From Bacteroidaceae bacterium (lineage in GTDB: Bacteria; Bacteroidota; Bacteroidia; Bacteroidales; Bacteroidaceae): a stretch of 64,000 nt of DNA. Where the stretch lies: positions 62,001 to 126,000 of the forward strand of contig JAFZWQ010000032.1 of assembly GCA_017617235.1 (NCBI GenBank). Direction: 5' to 3'. Below the pieces are notes generated by a model, which saw only the letters and a program-made list of their open reading frames with translations, was not told where the DNA came from and did no database searches. Below, piece by piece: positions 33,692-41,787 of the stretch. How positions within the stretch are numbered: position 1 is the stretch's first letter; every line of letters starts with the position of its first letter. A program made the translations under genes and the position numbers.

Positions 33692-34390
33692 ATGAAAAAA
33701 ATACAGAAATTATTAAGAAGGATTGTGCTCCTGTTCTTTGGGAGTACAATCCTTTTCGTTATACTCTATCGTTGGTGTCCCGTTTACGTAACGCCACTAA
33801 TGGTGATACGTTGCGTTCAACAAGTCTGGCATGGCGAGAAGATTCGTCTGCGTCACCATTGGGTTCCCATCGAGAAAATATCGCCCTCACTTCCCGTTGC
33901 TGTTATGGCCAGCGAAGACCAACGATTTCTTGAGCATCATGGATTCGATTTCGACGCCATAGGTCAGGCCATCAAAGAACGACAGCGGGGCAAACGACAG
34001 CGTGGTGCCTCAACCATCAGCCAACAAACAGCCAAGAACGTATTTCTGTGGCCGGGTGGAGGTTGGTTCCGCAAAGGGCTTGAAGTGTACTTTACTGGTC
34101 TCATCGAAATTGTATGGGGCAAGGAACGCATCATGGAAGTGTACCTAAACTCCATCGAGATGGGCGACGGTATCTATGGTGCCGAAGCTGTAGCACAACT
34201 GCATTTCGGATACGAAGCCAGCAGACTAACGCGAGCAAACTGCGCCTTGATAGCAGCCACGCTTCCTAACCCTCTTCGGTTCAGTTCAAAGAATCCCTCA
34301 GCCTATATGCTTAGGCGACAGACATGGATATTGAACCAAATGCGTTACGTAGAAAGAATGATAAAGGAGAAGGAGAAAGAGAAAAAATGA
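33692..34390 (+). CDS. mtgA: Monofunctional peptidoglycan glycosyltransferase MtgA
   Basis: A 232-residue membrane-anchored GT51 enzyme that polymerises lipid II into glycan strands. One N-terminal membrane helix (about 8-28) is followed by the GT51 motifs: '[18 protein letters not shown]' with the catalytic Glu (about 68-85), '[17 protein letters not shown]' (about 105-121), '[25 protein letters not shown]' (second Glu, about 145-170). No transpeptidase domain follows. The stop overlaps the next ATG (ATGA), coupling it to the amidase-like gene. Confidence 0.93.
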   Translation: MKKIQKLLRRIVLLFFGSTILFVILYRWCPVYVTPLMVIRCVQQVWHGEKIRLRHHWVPIEKISPSLPVAVMASEDQRFLEHHGFDFDAIGQAIKERQRGKRQRGASTISQQTAKNVFLWPGGGWFRKGLEVYFTGLIEIVWGKERIMEVYLNSIEMGDGIYGAEAVAQLHFGYEASRLTRANCALIAATLPNPLRFSSKNPSAYMLRRQTWILNQMRYVERMIKEKEKEKK

Positions 34391-35232
34391 AACGTTTCAT
34401 ACTGCTTTCCTTTACATTATTCGTTTTTCATTTTGTGCTGGCACAAAACGACAGCATTCGCGTAGAGAACCTATTGGAACGCGGAAGGCACGAAGCCACC
34501 GCCCCACTCCACCTCTGGTACGCCCAACAACTCATAGGCACACCATACGTGGGACAAACGCTGGAAGTAAATAAAACAGAGCAACTGGTTGTAAATCTGC
34601 GTCAACTGGATTGTACCACATTTGTAGAAACGGCTATTGCTTTGGCTCTCACTCAACAGCAAGGCAGCACACGATATAGCGACTACAAACATAACCTAAC
34701 GACAATTCGCTATCGCGAGGGCATACTCGATGGTTACCCTTCACGCAATCATTACTTTACACAATGGATTGACAGCAACGAGCGACTCGGCATTGTTAAG
34801 GAAAGAACGGTACCCACAGCAATCAGCGCCATACAGGACATAAACCTCCACTACATGAGCCAGCACCCCGACCTCTATCCCATGTTGAAGAACGAGACAC
34901 ATGCACAGAAAAGAATCCGGGATTTCGAACAGGAATACGAAGGTCGGAAAGTACACTACGTGCCTCATTCCAAGCTCAATGGCACCAAGAACTCGGCATT
35001 GGGATTTGTGCAAGACGGCGACATTCTGGCTATTGTCACCAGGAAAGACGGTCTGGATACCTCACACATTGGCTTCGCCTTGTGGGGCAAGGACAAGCGT
35101 CTTCATCTCCTGAATGCCAGCCAAATACACAAAAAGGTGGTAATGGAACCCATGACGCTTTATCAGTATATGAGTAAACATCCCAGCCAGTTGGGGGTGC
35201 GAGTGATAGAGGTAAAAGGAAAGAGTGAATAG
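34387..35232 (+). CDS. DUF1460 (N-acetylmuramoyl-L-alanine amidase-like) protein
   Basis: A protein of 281 residues from the ATG at 34387, where it overlaps the mtgA stop and opens a signal peptide ([20 protein letters not shown]). The NlpC/P60-like core is visible: '[20 protein letters not shown]' carries the catalytic Cys, and '[14 protein letters not shown]' the catalytic His. This is the DUF1460 family, whose characterised members cleave muropeptide bonds in the periplasm. It is the middle gene of an mtgA, DUF1460, T9SS-plug unit and so sits in a cell-wall context. The cleavage specificity is inferred from the family only. Confidence 0.85.
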   Translation: MKRFILLSFTLFVFHFVLAQNDSIRVENLLERGRHEATAPLHLWYAQQLIGTPYVGQTLEVNKTEQLVVNLRQLDCTTFVETAIALALTQQQGSTRYSDYKHNLTTIRYREGILDGYPSRNHYFTQWIDSNERLGIVKERTVPTAISAIQDINLHYMSQHPDLYPMLKNETHAQKRIRDFEQEYEGRKVHYVPHSKLNGTKNSALGFVQDGDILAIVTRKDGLDTSHIGFALWGKDKRLHLLNASQIHKKVVMEPMTLYQYMSKHPSQLGVRVIEVKGKSE

Positions 35233-35299
35233 TGAAGAATTAAAAGGGAGTAATGACTTTTGGTCAGGGAGTAAAAATGGAAGTAAAAAGGAAGATATT

Positions 35300-36541
35300 A
35301 TGAAACGGCTGGTACTGTTAATTTTTCATTTTCTCATTCTCTCATTTTCTCACTATTTATTTGCGCAGCAGAACCGGATTTTCGTAGATAACGTCCGTTC
35401 TTTGCAAGTGATAATAGATGGAGACCCATTGGCTCCCCCCATCGCTGATATGGGTAAAAGACAAGAGTTGAACATTGAATTCGACGAGATGAGTCACGAC
35501 TACCACCGACTCATCTACCACATTCAGCATTGCAATGCCGACTGGACAGAAACAGAGGGATTGTTCGAAAGCGACTATCTATCAGGATTCAACGACCAAC
35601 CTATCGAGGATTACGAAAACTCTTTCAATACCACCCAACTCTACACCCACTACAGGCTCACGCTACCCAATGACGAAACACAGTTGCTGTTATCAGGCAA
35701 CTATTGCATAACGATTTACGAAGACGATGACCGCGATTCTCCCCTATTGCAAGCCGAATTCTGTATAGCAGAGTCCTCGGTTATGAGCATCATGGCTGAG
35801 ATTAGCGGCAATACCGACATCGACTTTAACCAGGAACATCAGCAACTATCGTACCAGATAAGTTATGGGAAACATCGCGTAATAGACCCTTTGCGTGAAA
35901 TCCATACCGTGGTGATGCAGAATCGAAGACTGGACAACCGTGTGGTAAACCTGGAGCCTAATATTCAACATGCCAACGGTATAGGATTCACTCACCAAAA
36001 CAAACTCATCTTCCCTGCTGGCAACGAATTCCACAAATTCGAGATTCTGGATGTACAAAAGCCAGGGCTTAATGTCGATAATATGCGCTGGTACGAACCT
36101 TATTACCATGCTACGTTATATGCCGACAAAGCCGCTCGCAACTACGAATACAACGAGGATCAGAATGGTGCCTTTGTTATGCGAAACGACGATGGAAATA
36201 ACGAAACAGAAAGCGAATACATCTGGGTGCATTTTACCTTTATGCCCAAAGAAGGCAAGGAATACGCCAACAACGAGGTTTACGTTTGGGGGCAATGGAG
36301 CAATGGTCCTCACGACCCCTCATGCCGTATGCAATGGAATCCGGAAAACAAAGCATACGAGGCCTCTGTCTTCCTTAAACAGGGCTACTACAACTACATG
36401 TATTTGCTGGATAATGGTAAGAATATCGACGGCAACTTCCACGAGACAGAGAACGAATATATCATCCTTGTCTATCACCGTCCACAAGGAGGACGCTACG
36501 ACAAGTTGGCGGGATATCGTGTAATGAGAACTGCGAATTAG
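35300..36541 (+). CDS. Type IX secretion system plug protein (DUF5103 family)
   Basis: A protein of 413 residues from the ATG at 35300 with a signal peptide ending F-A-Q. It has a DUF5103-type body: an N-terminal beta domain beginning 'RIFVDNVRSLQVIIDGDPLAPPIADMG', 'EFDEMSHDYHRLIYHIQHCNADW' and a C-terminal carbohydrate-binding-like beta sandwich ('YVWGQWSNGPHDPSCRMQWNPENKAYEASVFLKQGYYNYMY'). In Flavobacterium this family was identified as the 'Plug' that closes the large SprA pore of the T9SS in the outer membrane. Its presence implies a working T9SS. The gap to the upstream gene is 67 bases. It is convergent with pqqD, with one base between stops. Confidence 0.85.
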   Translation: MKRLVLLIFHFLILSFSHYLFAQQNRIFVDNVRSLQVIIDGDPLAPPIADMGKRQELNIEFDEMSHDYHRLIYHIQHCNADWTETEGLFESDYLSGFNDQPIEDYENSFNTTQLYTHYRLTLPNDETQLLLSGNYCITIYEDDDRDSPLLQAEFCIAESSVMSIMAEISGNTDIDFNQEHQQLSYQISYGKHRVIDPLREIHTVVMQNRRLDNRVVNLEPNIQHANGIGFTHQNKLIFPAGNEFHKFEILDVQKPGLNVDNMRWYEPYYHATLYADKAARNYEYNEDQNGAFVMRNDDGNNETESEYIWVHFTFMPKEGKEYANNEVYVWGQWSNGPHDPSCRMQWNPENKAYEASVFLKQGYYNYMYLLDNGKNIDGNFHETENEYIILVYHRPQGGRYDKLAGYRVMRTAN

Positions 36542-36542
36542 G

Positions 36543-36806
36543 CTAAATCAAGCCAATTTCCTGCCACTGCTTGGCAATAGCCTCAGCATCATTACGGGCG
36601 GTTTCAGCATCCACCTCATATTCGTCGGTCAAGATTTTCACCATATCATCGATTCCGAAATCACGTTCCAGCAAGCCGCGCCACAAAAGTGCAGCACTCT
36701 CGTTCAGGCTGATAATCTTGGAGAAATCGATATTTTTAAGTCCTGTGGCAACAATCACATGTTCGCCACAAATGGTACGTAGTTCAAAACCTTCCTTAAT
36801 CTTCAT
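36543..36806 (-). CDS. PqqD-family peptide-binding (RRE-like) protein
   Basis: An 87-residue protein with the PqqD fold: 'ISLNESAALLWRGL' (the N-E-x-x-x-x-x-W helix start) at about 32-45, followed by 'DDMVKILTDEYEVDAETARNDAEAIAKQWQEIGLI', the typical winged-helix end with a final 'LxxxGLI'. PqqD-type domains recognise leader peptides and deliver them to modifying enzymes (RiPP recognition element). The gene overlaps the peptidase by ATGA, so both are co-translated. No radical SAM gene or precursor is adjacent, so the peptide partner is unknown. It is the last gene of the rpoD operon, convergent with the plug gene. Confidence 0.85.
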   Translation of the reverse strand: MKIKEGFELRTICGEHVIVATGLKNIDFSKIISLNESAALLWRGLLERDFGIDDMVKILTDEYEVDAETARNDAEAIAKQWQEIGLI

Positions 36807-37330
36807 ATGACAGCTTTATAGATAAACAACAAATATCGACGGATGGGCAACAAACGTCTCCACAAACGAATGCGGTGTTTCAAAACAGGGTCACTGGCCA
36901 ATATCGTACGACCAGGACGCAAATAGTGAGTAACAACACCTGCCACATCCCATCGTTTGCAGATTTCCGTACCTTGCAGATTGCCATCGCCCATCAGGAT
37001 GACATCGTCACCATCGAAATCTATGATTCGATGCAGCACATAGTGGTCAGGCGATATTTCAGCCAGCACAGCATCGCCCACCTGTAAAACATCCGGAGCA
37101 TCCAGAATAACCCTGTCACGCTGATGTTCCAAAAAAGGACGCATACTGTATCCCTTGACAGAAATCGTAGCCGTATGTCCCTCGCGTATCATATCGCGTG
37201 CCATACCCAACAGGACTGCATTGGGAATCTCCTTTTTTTCCTCTCCGCTTTCAACTCCATTACGACGGCGGTAGCTGGCACGAACAGGCGTCATCAGCCA
37301 TCGCAGAATCTTCATTGCCAATTTCTTCAT
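36803..37330 (-). CDS. S24/S26-family serine peptidase, SipW-like (Ser-His)
   Basis: A protein of 175 residues. Residues 56-66 read I-S-V-K-G-Y-S-M-R-P-F, with the nucleophile Ser62; 'HYVLHRIIDF' (96-105) places His100 where most signal peptidases I have a catalytic Lys, as in the archaeal/ER SipW type; 'LMGDGN' (112-117) is the conserved G-D-x-N box. There is no clear N-terminal membrane anchor, though a basic, partly hydrophobic C-terminus ('RRYLLFIYKAVI') could associate with membrane. In the context of an HprK-like kinase and PqqD, it could process a peptide. It ends in an ATGA overlap with pqqD and starts 18 bases after the kinase gene. Confidence 0.8.
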   Translation of the reverse strand: MKKLAMKILRWLMTPVRASYRRRNGVESGEEKKEIPNAVLLGMARDMIREGHTATISVKGYSMRPFLEHQRDRVILDAPDVLQVGDAVLAEISPDHYVLHRIIDFDGDDVILMGDGNLQGTEICKRWDVAGVVTHYLRPGRTILASDPVLKHRIRLWRRLLPIRRYLLFIYKAVI

Positions 37331-37348
37331 CTGTTACCCTCCTGCAAC

Positions 37349-38239
37349 TTAGTCCTTTGCCTTAATTGTCCCATAGCACAAACGGGCGGCATCCGCATCG
37401 GGCAGACATCCCAGCTCGTATATCCCCACCTTGCTGATAAGTACGGACAACGTGTCACAAACGCCCAGATACACTCGTTCGTCCCATTTCATACTACTGG
37501 CAGCCGGCAATAACTGTGCCAAAGACTCCACAGGAGCCATCCGTCGAATCTCGTTTTTCTTGCGTTGCTGTATGCGTACAATGGCACCTACTGGAGCCTC
37601 GATGTTACGGTAGCATGGGGTTTTCCCGCTCCATGGAGTACCATATACCACAGGCGTACCATCCACAATACGCATCACAGGATTATCATCGTTCATCAGG
37701 TCACAACCTGGAATATTCTTATACCAGAGATAAGTATGTGTGCTCTTACCAGTTCCACTGGGGGCAGTCATCAGGTAGCCATAGCCGTCTTTACGGATTA
37801 CACTGGCATGTAGCAACAGGGTTTGCATGTTGGCCGTAGCAAAGGCATAGGCCATCATCAGAGCGTTATTCAGGGCAAAATTGCGATTATTGGTATCGGC
37901 AGCTAATAAGCGAACCCGGCATTGACGAAACTCCTTGTCGGCATACAGGATACCGCACAGCACCTGCATCGGGTTGCTCATTTCTATCATATATCCCCCA
38001 TCCGGAAACTGATAAACCCCGTAGTTGTTGCCACTGCCATCGAATTGCCCCACCTCAATACGTTCGGCATGAACATCGGCAGTTTCATCAACGGTCAATA
38101 CGAACACAGGATTCTCGTTCGCAGGAATATCATGTACAGTGAAAGGACTGAACGAGGGTATCAACGAATCGTCCGCACCTTCGTCCTTGTATTGAACTTG
38201 GAACAAATGTCCACCGACACGATAATGGGAAATCCTCAT
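37349..38239 (-). CDS. HPr kinase-related (HprK-like) P-loop kinase
   Basis: A 296-residue protein with the HprK C-terminal kinase core. 'LLLHASVI' (141-148) is the conserved strand before the P-loop; Walker A A-P-S-G-T-G-K-S-T is at 159-167; 'LMNDDNPVM' (181-189) supplies the metal-binding acids; 'YGTPWSGKTPCY' (199-210) follows. The N-terminal half (1-140) differs from the HPr-kinase N-domain and matches what is seen in kinases near lasso-peptide and other RiPP loci, some of which phosphorylate a peptide. It overlaps the upstream small gene by ATGA. There is no PTS gene nearby, which argues against HPr as its target. Confidence 0.8.
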   Translation of the reverse strand: MRISHYRVGGHLFQVQYKDEGADDSLIPSFSPFTVHDIPANENPVFVLTVDETADVHAERIEVGQFDGSGNNYGVYQFPDGGYMIEMSNPMQVLCGILYADKEFRQCRVRLLAADTNNRNFALNNALMMAYAFATANMQTLLLHASVIRKDGYGYLMTAPSGTGKSTHTYLWYKNIPGCDLMNDDNPVMRIVDGTPVVYGTPWSGKTPCYRNIEAPVGAIVRIQQRKKNEIRRMAPVESLAQLLPAASSMKWDERVYLGVCDTLSVLISKVGIYELGCLPDADAARLCYGTIKAKD

Positions 38240-38709
38240 TTCTTGACGTCGTTTTTCACGCTATCCGTTTTCTCCTCCTGCAGAAGAGAAGTCTCAATGA
38301 TTTCGCTGTCCACCCATTCTTCAGATTCAAAACGGAAGATGTCGACTCCCACGAACTGCAGGTCAAGATGACCGGATTCGCGATACTTTTTACGTACCTT
38401 TTGGAATTTTTTTTCAGCCTTTGCCTTGTTCTTGTCGAAAAAGACAGCACAGGTCATGTGTTCCCGTAACTGATTGGCCACTAAAAAGTTGTTGAACTGC
38501 AAGGTATACAACGAGCGGTCGGCCAGGAAGCCATTGGGCATCACATAGGCGTCCACGGCCTGTAAATCTGTCATCACTGCCACAGAGTCCGTGAACGACA
38601 ATGCAGCACCAAACATATAAACGCGCTGTTTCGTGGGCTTCGTAGTAGCCGCAAAAACTGCGGCAACAAAGCCGACCAACAGTATACCAAGGAAAAACTT
38701 CCTTATCAT
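38236..38709 (-). CDS. Small exported/membrane-anchored protein of unknown function
   Basis: A 157-residue protein with an N-terminal hydrophobic segment ([20 protein letters not shown]) that could be a signal peptide or an anchor. The rest is alpha/beta with conserved-looking '[41 protein letters not shown]' and a highly charged tail ([13 protein letters not shown]). I do not recognise a family. It overlaps rpoD and the kinase gene by ATGA at both ends, so its synthesis is locked to theirs. Being exported and situated directly before the kinase, it is one possible client of the kinase/peptidase/PqqD genes, but that is inference. Confidence 0.65.
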   Translation of the reverse strand: MIRKFFLGILLVGFVAAVFAATTKPTKQRVYMFGAALSFTDSVAVMTDLQAVDAYVMPNGFLADRSLYTLQFNNFLVANQLREHMTCAVFFDKNKAKAEKKFQKVRKKYRESGHLDLQFVGVDIFRFESEEWVDSEIIETSLLQEEKTDSVKNDVKK

Positions 38710-39566
38710 CCCAGATATGATTTCAGGAGTTTGTTCTTCGAATTCTGACGCAAACGGCGGATAGCCTTTTCCTTAATCTGGCGTACACGTTCACGAGTTA
38801 GATTAAATTCGTCACCGATTTCCTCGAGCGTCATTTCCTGACGACCAATACCGAAGAACATCTGGATGATGGCCTTTTCGCGTTCCGTCAGGGTATCCAA
38901 CGCACGGTCTATCTCGCGCGACAGGCTCTCGTTCACCAATGTGCGGTCTGCCATAGGCGAATCATCGTTAACCAGAACGTCAAGCAACGAATTGTCCTCG
39001 CCTTCCACAAAGGGAGCATCAACAGAAATGTGACGACCACTTACCTTCAGCGTGTCACTAATCTTATCTACGGGCAAGTCGAGTTCCTCGGCCAATTCAT
39101 CGGGACTTGGGCGACGCTCGTTCTCCTGCTCGAACTTACTATATGCCTTACTGATTTTATTCAGCGAGCCCACCTGGTTCAAAGGCAGACGCACGATACG
39201 GCTCTGTTCGGCCAATGCCTGCAAAATGGACTGACGAATCCACCAAACAGCGTACGAAATAAACTTGAAACCACGTGTCTCGTCAAACTTCTCGGCTGCC
39301 TTTATCAAACCCAGGTTACCCTCGTTGATAAGGTCGGGCAGCGAAAGGCCCTGATTCTGATATTGTTTGGCAACTGAAACCACAAAGCGCAAATTGGCCT
39401 TTGTCAGTTTCTCCAGAGCTGCACGGTCGCCCTTACGGATACGCTGGGCTAATTCCACTTCCTCCTCAACAACAATTAGGTCCTCGCGACCTATTTCTTG
39501 CAGGTATTTATCGAGCGACGCACTCTCGCGGTTCGTGATGCTTTTGGTGATTTTTAACTGCTTCAT
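38706..39566 (-). CDS. rpoD: Primary sigma-70 factor RpoD (SigA), short Bacteroidetes form
   Basis: A protein of 286 residues from the ATG at 39566; a longer in-frame ATG at 39605 lies inside the promoter and is rejected. It has the group-1 sigma hallmarks: region 1.2 '[25 protein letters not shown]', region 2 '[39 protein letters not shown]' with '[15 protein letters not shown]' (region 2.4), region 3 '[15 protein letters not shown]', and region 4 '[29 protein letters not shown]'. Region 1.1 is absent, as is typical for the primary sigma factor of Bacteroidetes, which recognises TTTG/TAnnTTTG promoters like those in this window. It heads a five-gene operon. Confidence 0.95.
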   Translation of the reverse strand: MKQLKITKSITNRESASLDKYLQEIGREDLIVVEEEVELAQRIRKGDRAALEKLTKANLRFVVSVAKQYQNQGLSLPDLINEGNLGLIKAAEKFDETRGFKFISYAVWWIRQSILQALAEQSRIVRLPLNQVGSLNKISKAYSKFEQENERRPSPDELAEELDLPVDKISDTLKVSGRHISVDAPFVEGEDNSLLDVLVNDDSPMADRTLVNESLSREIDRALDTLTEREKAIIQMFFGIGRQEMTLEEIGDEFNLTRERVRQIKEKAIRRLRQNSKNKLLKSYLG

Positions 39567-39591
39567 TCTCTTATGTGCATAATAAACGGCG

Positions 39592-39623
39592 CAAATATAG
39601 CGCATTTCTTCGGAAAATTCAAA
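39592..39623 (-). promoter_or_regulatory. rpoD operon promoter
   Basis: On the minus strand, TTTG (39623-39620), a 20-base spacer and TATATTTG (39599-39592). The predicted transcript start, about 7 bases further, leaves a short leader of about 20 bases to the ATG at 39566. Confidence 0.85.
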
Positions 39624-39654
39624 TTTTTTGCCAAAATTATTTTCACAAAAGTAT

Positions 39655-39689
39655 GACGGAGCTTGAATCGTTCACGACCAAGCCCCGTC
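39655..39689 (-). terminator. Terminator of the htrA gene
   Basis: The arms GACGGAGCTTG (39655-39665) and CAAGCCCCGTC (39679-39689) pair over 11 bases with one G-T wobble and a 13-base loop. The minus-strand T run after it is short, so efficiency is uncertain. It separates htrA from the rpoD promoter. Confidence 0.7.
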
Positions 39690-39713
39690 AGATTTAACTA
39701 AAAGAGTATATGT

Positions 39714-41195
39714 TTATTCGTTCAAATCCACCACGAAGGAAACCTTACGTCCACTGGGTTTCAAAGCCTTAATCCACAGGGCGCGGTCAGAAGACTGGTT
39801 GGCAGACTTCACTGCTTCTTCCCAATCGTCAACGGACAGCATCTTCTTATCGTTCACCTCCAGGATGATAGTACCCTTCGAGGCTCCGGCATCCATCATC
39901 TTTCCTCTGCGGATGGCACTAATGGTCAGACCATAGTTGATATTGAAGATCTGCTTTTCCACTTCGGAAACAATCTTCAGGTTTACACCCAACTGGTCGA
40001 GGTCCACTTCGGTCATCACCTTCGTGTTACCCTGAGCATTCCGCAAGGTTACACTCGTGGTCTTGGTCTTTTTATTGCGGATATAGGTAACCTCCACCTT
40101 GTCGCCCGGCTTGTGCTGGGCAATCTGCTCCTGCAGTTCCGTCATCTTCGTAACTTCCTTATTATCCATTTTGGTGATGACATCGCCTTGCTCCAAACCG
40201 GCCTCCTCGGCAGCACTACCATCGGTAACCTTGGCCACGTACACACCCGTTACGGTGCCCAAGTCGGGGTTATTACCCTTTGATTTCTCCATATCAATGT
40301 ACTTGTCGGCATCCTGTCCCTGAACGCCCAGAATGGCGCGCTGCACGGTACCATATACCTTCAGGTCTGCAACCACCTTGTTCATGATGGTAGTGGGAAT
40401 AGCGAAGCCGTAACCGGCATACGAACCCGTCTGACTGTAAATCATGGAGTTAATACCTACCAACTCGCCCTGTTCGTTCACTAATGCACCACCCGAGTTT
40501 CCTGCATTGATGGCAGCATCGGTCTGGATGAAGCTCTCGATATCGTTGGCACCCAGTCGGCGGGCCTTGGCCGATACGACACCTGCAGTAACCGTAGAGG
40601 TAAGGTTGAAGGGATTACCCACAGCCAGCACCCACTGACCCAGTTTCAGGTTGTCCGAGTTGCCAATCTTGATGGCAGGCAGGTTCTTGGCATCAATCTT
40701 CACAAGGGCCAGGTCTGTCGTTTCGTCCGTTCCAATTATACGGCCCTTAAACTCGCGACTGTCATTCAATTTAACGGTAATCTCATCGGCCTGACCAACT
40801 ACGTGGTTGTTCGTAACGATGTAACCGTCCGAAGAAATGATGACGCCACTGCCTGCACCCTGACGGTCGGGTTGCTTATACTCGCGCTGCTGAGGCTGCT
40901 GACGACGCTGGCCAAAGCCGAAGAAATCGCCGAAGAAATCCTCAAAGGGATCTTGCACCTGTACTTTCTGTGTCTTACCCTGAATGGTAACGGAAATATA
41001 CACCACGCTGTTCACAGCCGACTCGGCAGCATTGGTCAAGTCGACATAGGCACTGGGAACTGTCACAGGAGCCACAACAGGATTGGGCTCAGGCAATGTC
41101 TGCTGGGATTTCTTATTCACAACGGCAGCAGTCATCACGCTGCTACCCAAAACAAGGGCGATGGCGCCCATCCATGTCTTTGTTTGCTTATTCAT
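39714..41195 (-). CDS. htrA: Do/HtrA-family periplasmic serine protease
   Basis: A protein of 493 residues: N-terminal membrane/signal segment (about 8-26), then a trypsin-like domain with His in 'IVTNNHVV' (about 128-135), Asp in 'TTDLALVKID' (about 158-167) and Ser in 'AAINAGNSGGALVN' (about 230-243), followed by two PDZ domains (about 285-385 and 395-490). The first PDZ has 'VAKVTDGSAAEEAGLEQGDVITKMD'. HtrA proteins degrade or refold misfolded envelope proteins. The segment 'QRRQQPQQREYKQPDRQGAGSG' is the flexible LA-loop region. A -7 box TAATTTTG is at about 41269-41262; the -33 is weak. It is monocistronic. Confidence 0.95.
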   Translation of the reverse strand: MNKQTKTWMGAIALVLGSSVMTAAVVNKKSQQTLPEPNPVVAPVTVPSAYVDLTNAAESAVNSVVYISVTIQGKTQKVQVQDPFEDFFGDFFGFGQRRQQPQQREYKQPDRQGAGSGVIISSDGYIVTNNHVVGQADEITVKLNDSREFKGRIIGTDETTDLALVKIDAKNLPAIKIGNSDNLKLGQWVLAVGNPFNLTSTVTAGVVSAKARRLGANDIESFIQTDAAINAGNSGGALVNEQGELVGINSMIYSQTGSYAGYGFAIPTTIMNKVVADLKVYGTVQRAILGVQGQDADKYIDMEKSKGNNPDLGTVTGVYVAKVTDGSAAEEAGLEQGDVITKMDNKEVTKMTELQEQIAQHKPGDKVEVTYIRNKKTKTTSVTLRNAQGNTKVMTEVDLDQLGVNLKIVSEVEKQIFNINYGLTISAIRRGKMMDAGASKGTIILEVNDKKMLSVDDWEEAVKSANQSSDRALWIKALKPSGRKVSFVVDLNE

Positions 41196-41360
41196 ATTCC
41201 AATCTTTTGTTTGTTAATATCACTTTTTGCCCATTGTTTCGGGCTTTTGCCTTTTCTGACACAAAATTAGTGCAAAAGTTGTATCAGTAGACATTTTGTC
41301 TGCCGTTTTTAAACCTATTTAATGCACAAAGGGACGGTTTTCACATTCGTTAAAACATTA

Positions 41361-41405
41361 TTTTCACTTTTCACTTTTCATTTTTAATTAAATGTTGTAC
41401 CTTTG
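41361..41405 (+). promoter_or_regulatory. rnpB promoter in a 'cacttttca' repeat
   Basis: The -7 box TACCTTTG is at 41398-41405. Upstream lies the repeat 'ttttcacttttcacttttc' (41361-41379), the same class as at 4119-4140. A clean TTTG -33 box is not seen. Confidence 0.6.
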
Positions 41406-41410
41406 CGGAG

Positions 41411-41768
41411 AAAGATGGAGAGCATGCCGGCTTGTCGCTGTCCCCTGAAGGGGAAAGAGGAAAGTCTGGGCAACAAAGGGCAATCCGCTTCCTAACGGGA
41501 AGAAGTCCGCGAGGGCTTGTCGATGCAGAAGAAAATAACCGCCCGTAAGGGTAAGGGTGAGAAGGTGGGGTAAGAGCCCACCAGGCGCATGGCGACATGC
41601 GTGCTGTGCATCCCGGATGTTGAAAGTTCATGTATACCGGCGTCTGAGGGCGGCCCGTCCGAGCCGGAGGGTAGAACGATAGAGGCCGACTGGTGACAGC
41701 GGTCGTAGATAAATGGCAAGCGGCAGCATTGCTGCGCACAGAACCCGGCTTATAGGCAAGCTCCCCTT
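41411..41768 (+). ncRNA. rnpB: RNase P RNA (type A)
   Basis: The catalytic RNA that removes 5' leaders from pre-tRNAs. The universal core words are present: 'gaggaaagtctgggc' (CR I, about 41456-41470), 'gagcccaccagg' (about 41574-41585), and 'agaacccggcttataggc' (CR V, about 41740-41757). The terminal helix P1 can be drawn as GAGCATGCC (from 41420) with GGCAAGCTC (to 41763). The P3/P4 layout and the hairpin arms CCGCCCGTAAGGGTAAGGG fit the ancestral type A. Boundaries are approximate by a few bases. A promoter-like -7 box (41398-41405) lies just before the 5' end. A reading frame on the opposite strand here is an artefact. Confidence 0.95.
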
Positions 41769-41787
41769 CTTTCTTAATATATAAGAT

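Noticed and set aside
37349..38239. True HPr kinase/phosphorylase (HprK) controlling carbon catabolite repression
   Set aside because: The N-terminal half is unlike HprK, no HPr or PTS gene is near, and the context is a PqqD/peptidase set.
39567..39605. Longer N-terminus for RpoD (start at 39605)
   Set aside because: The -7 box 39592-39599 would be inside the gene; homologous sequence begins at [11 protein letters not shown].
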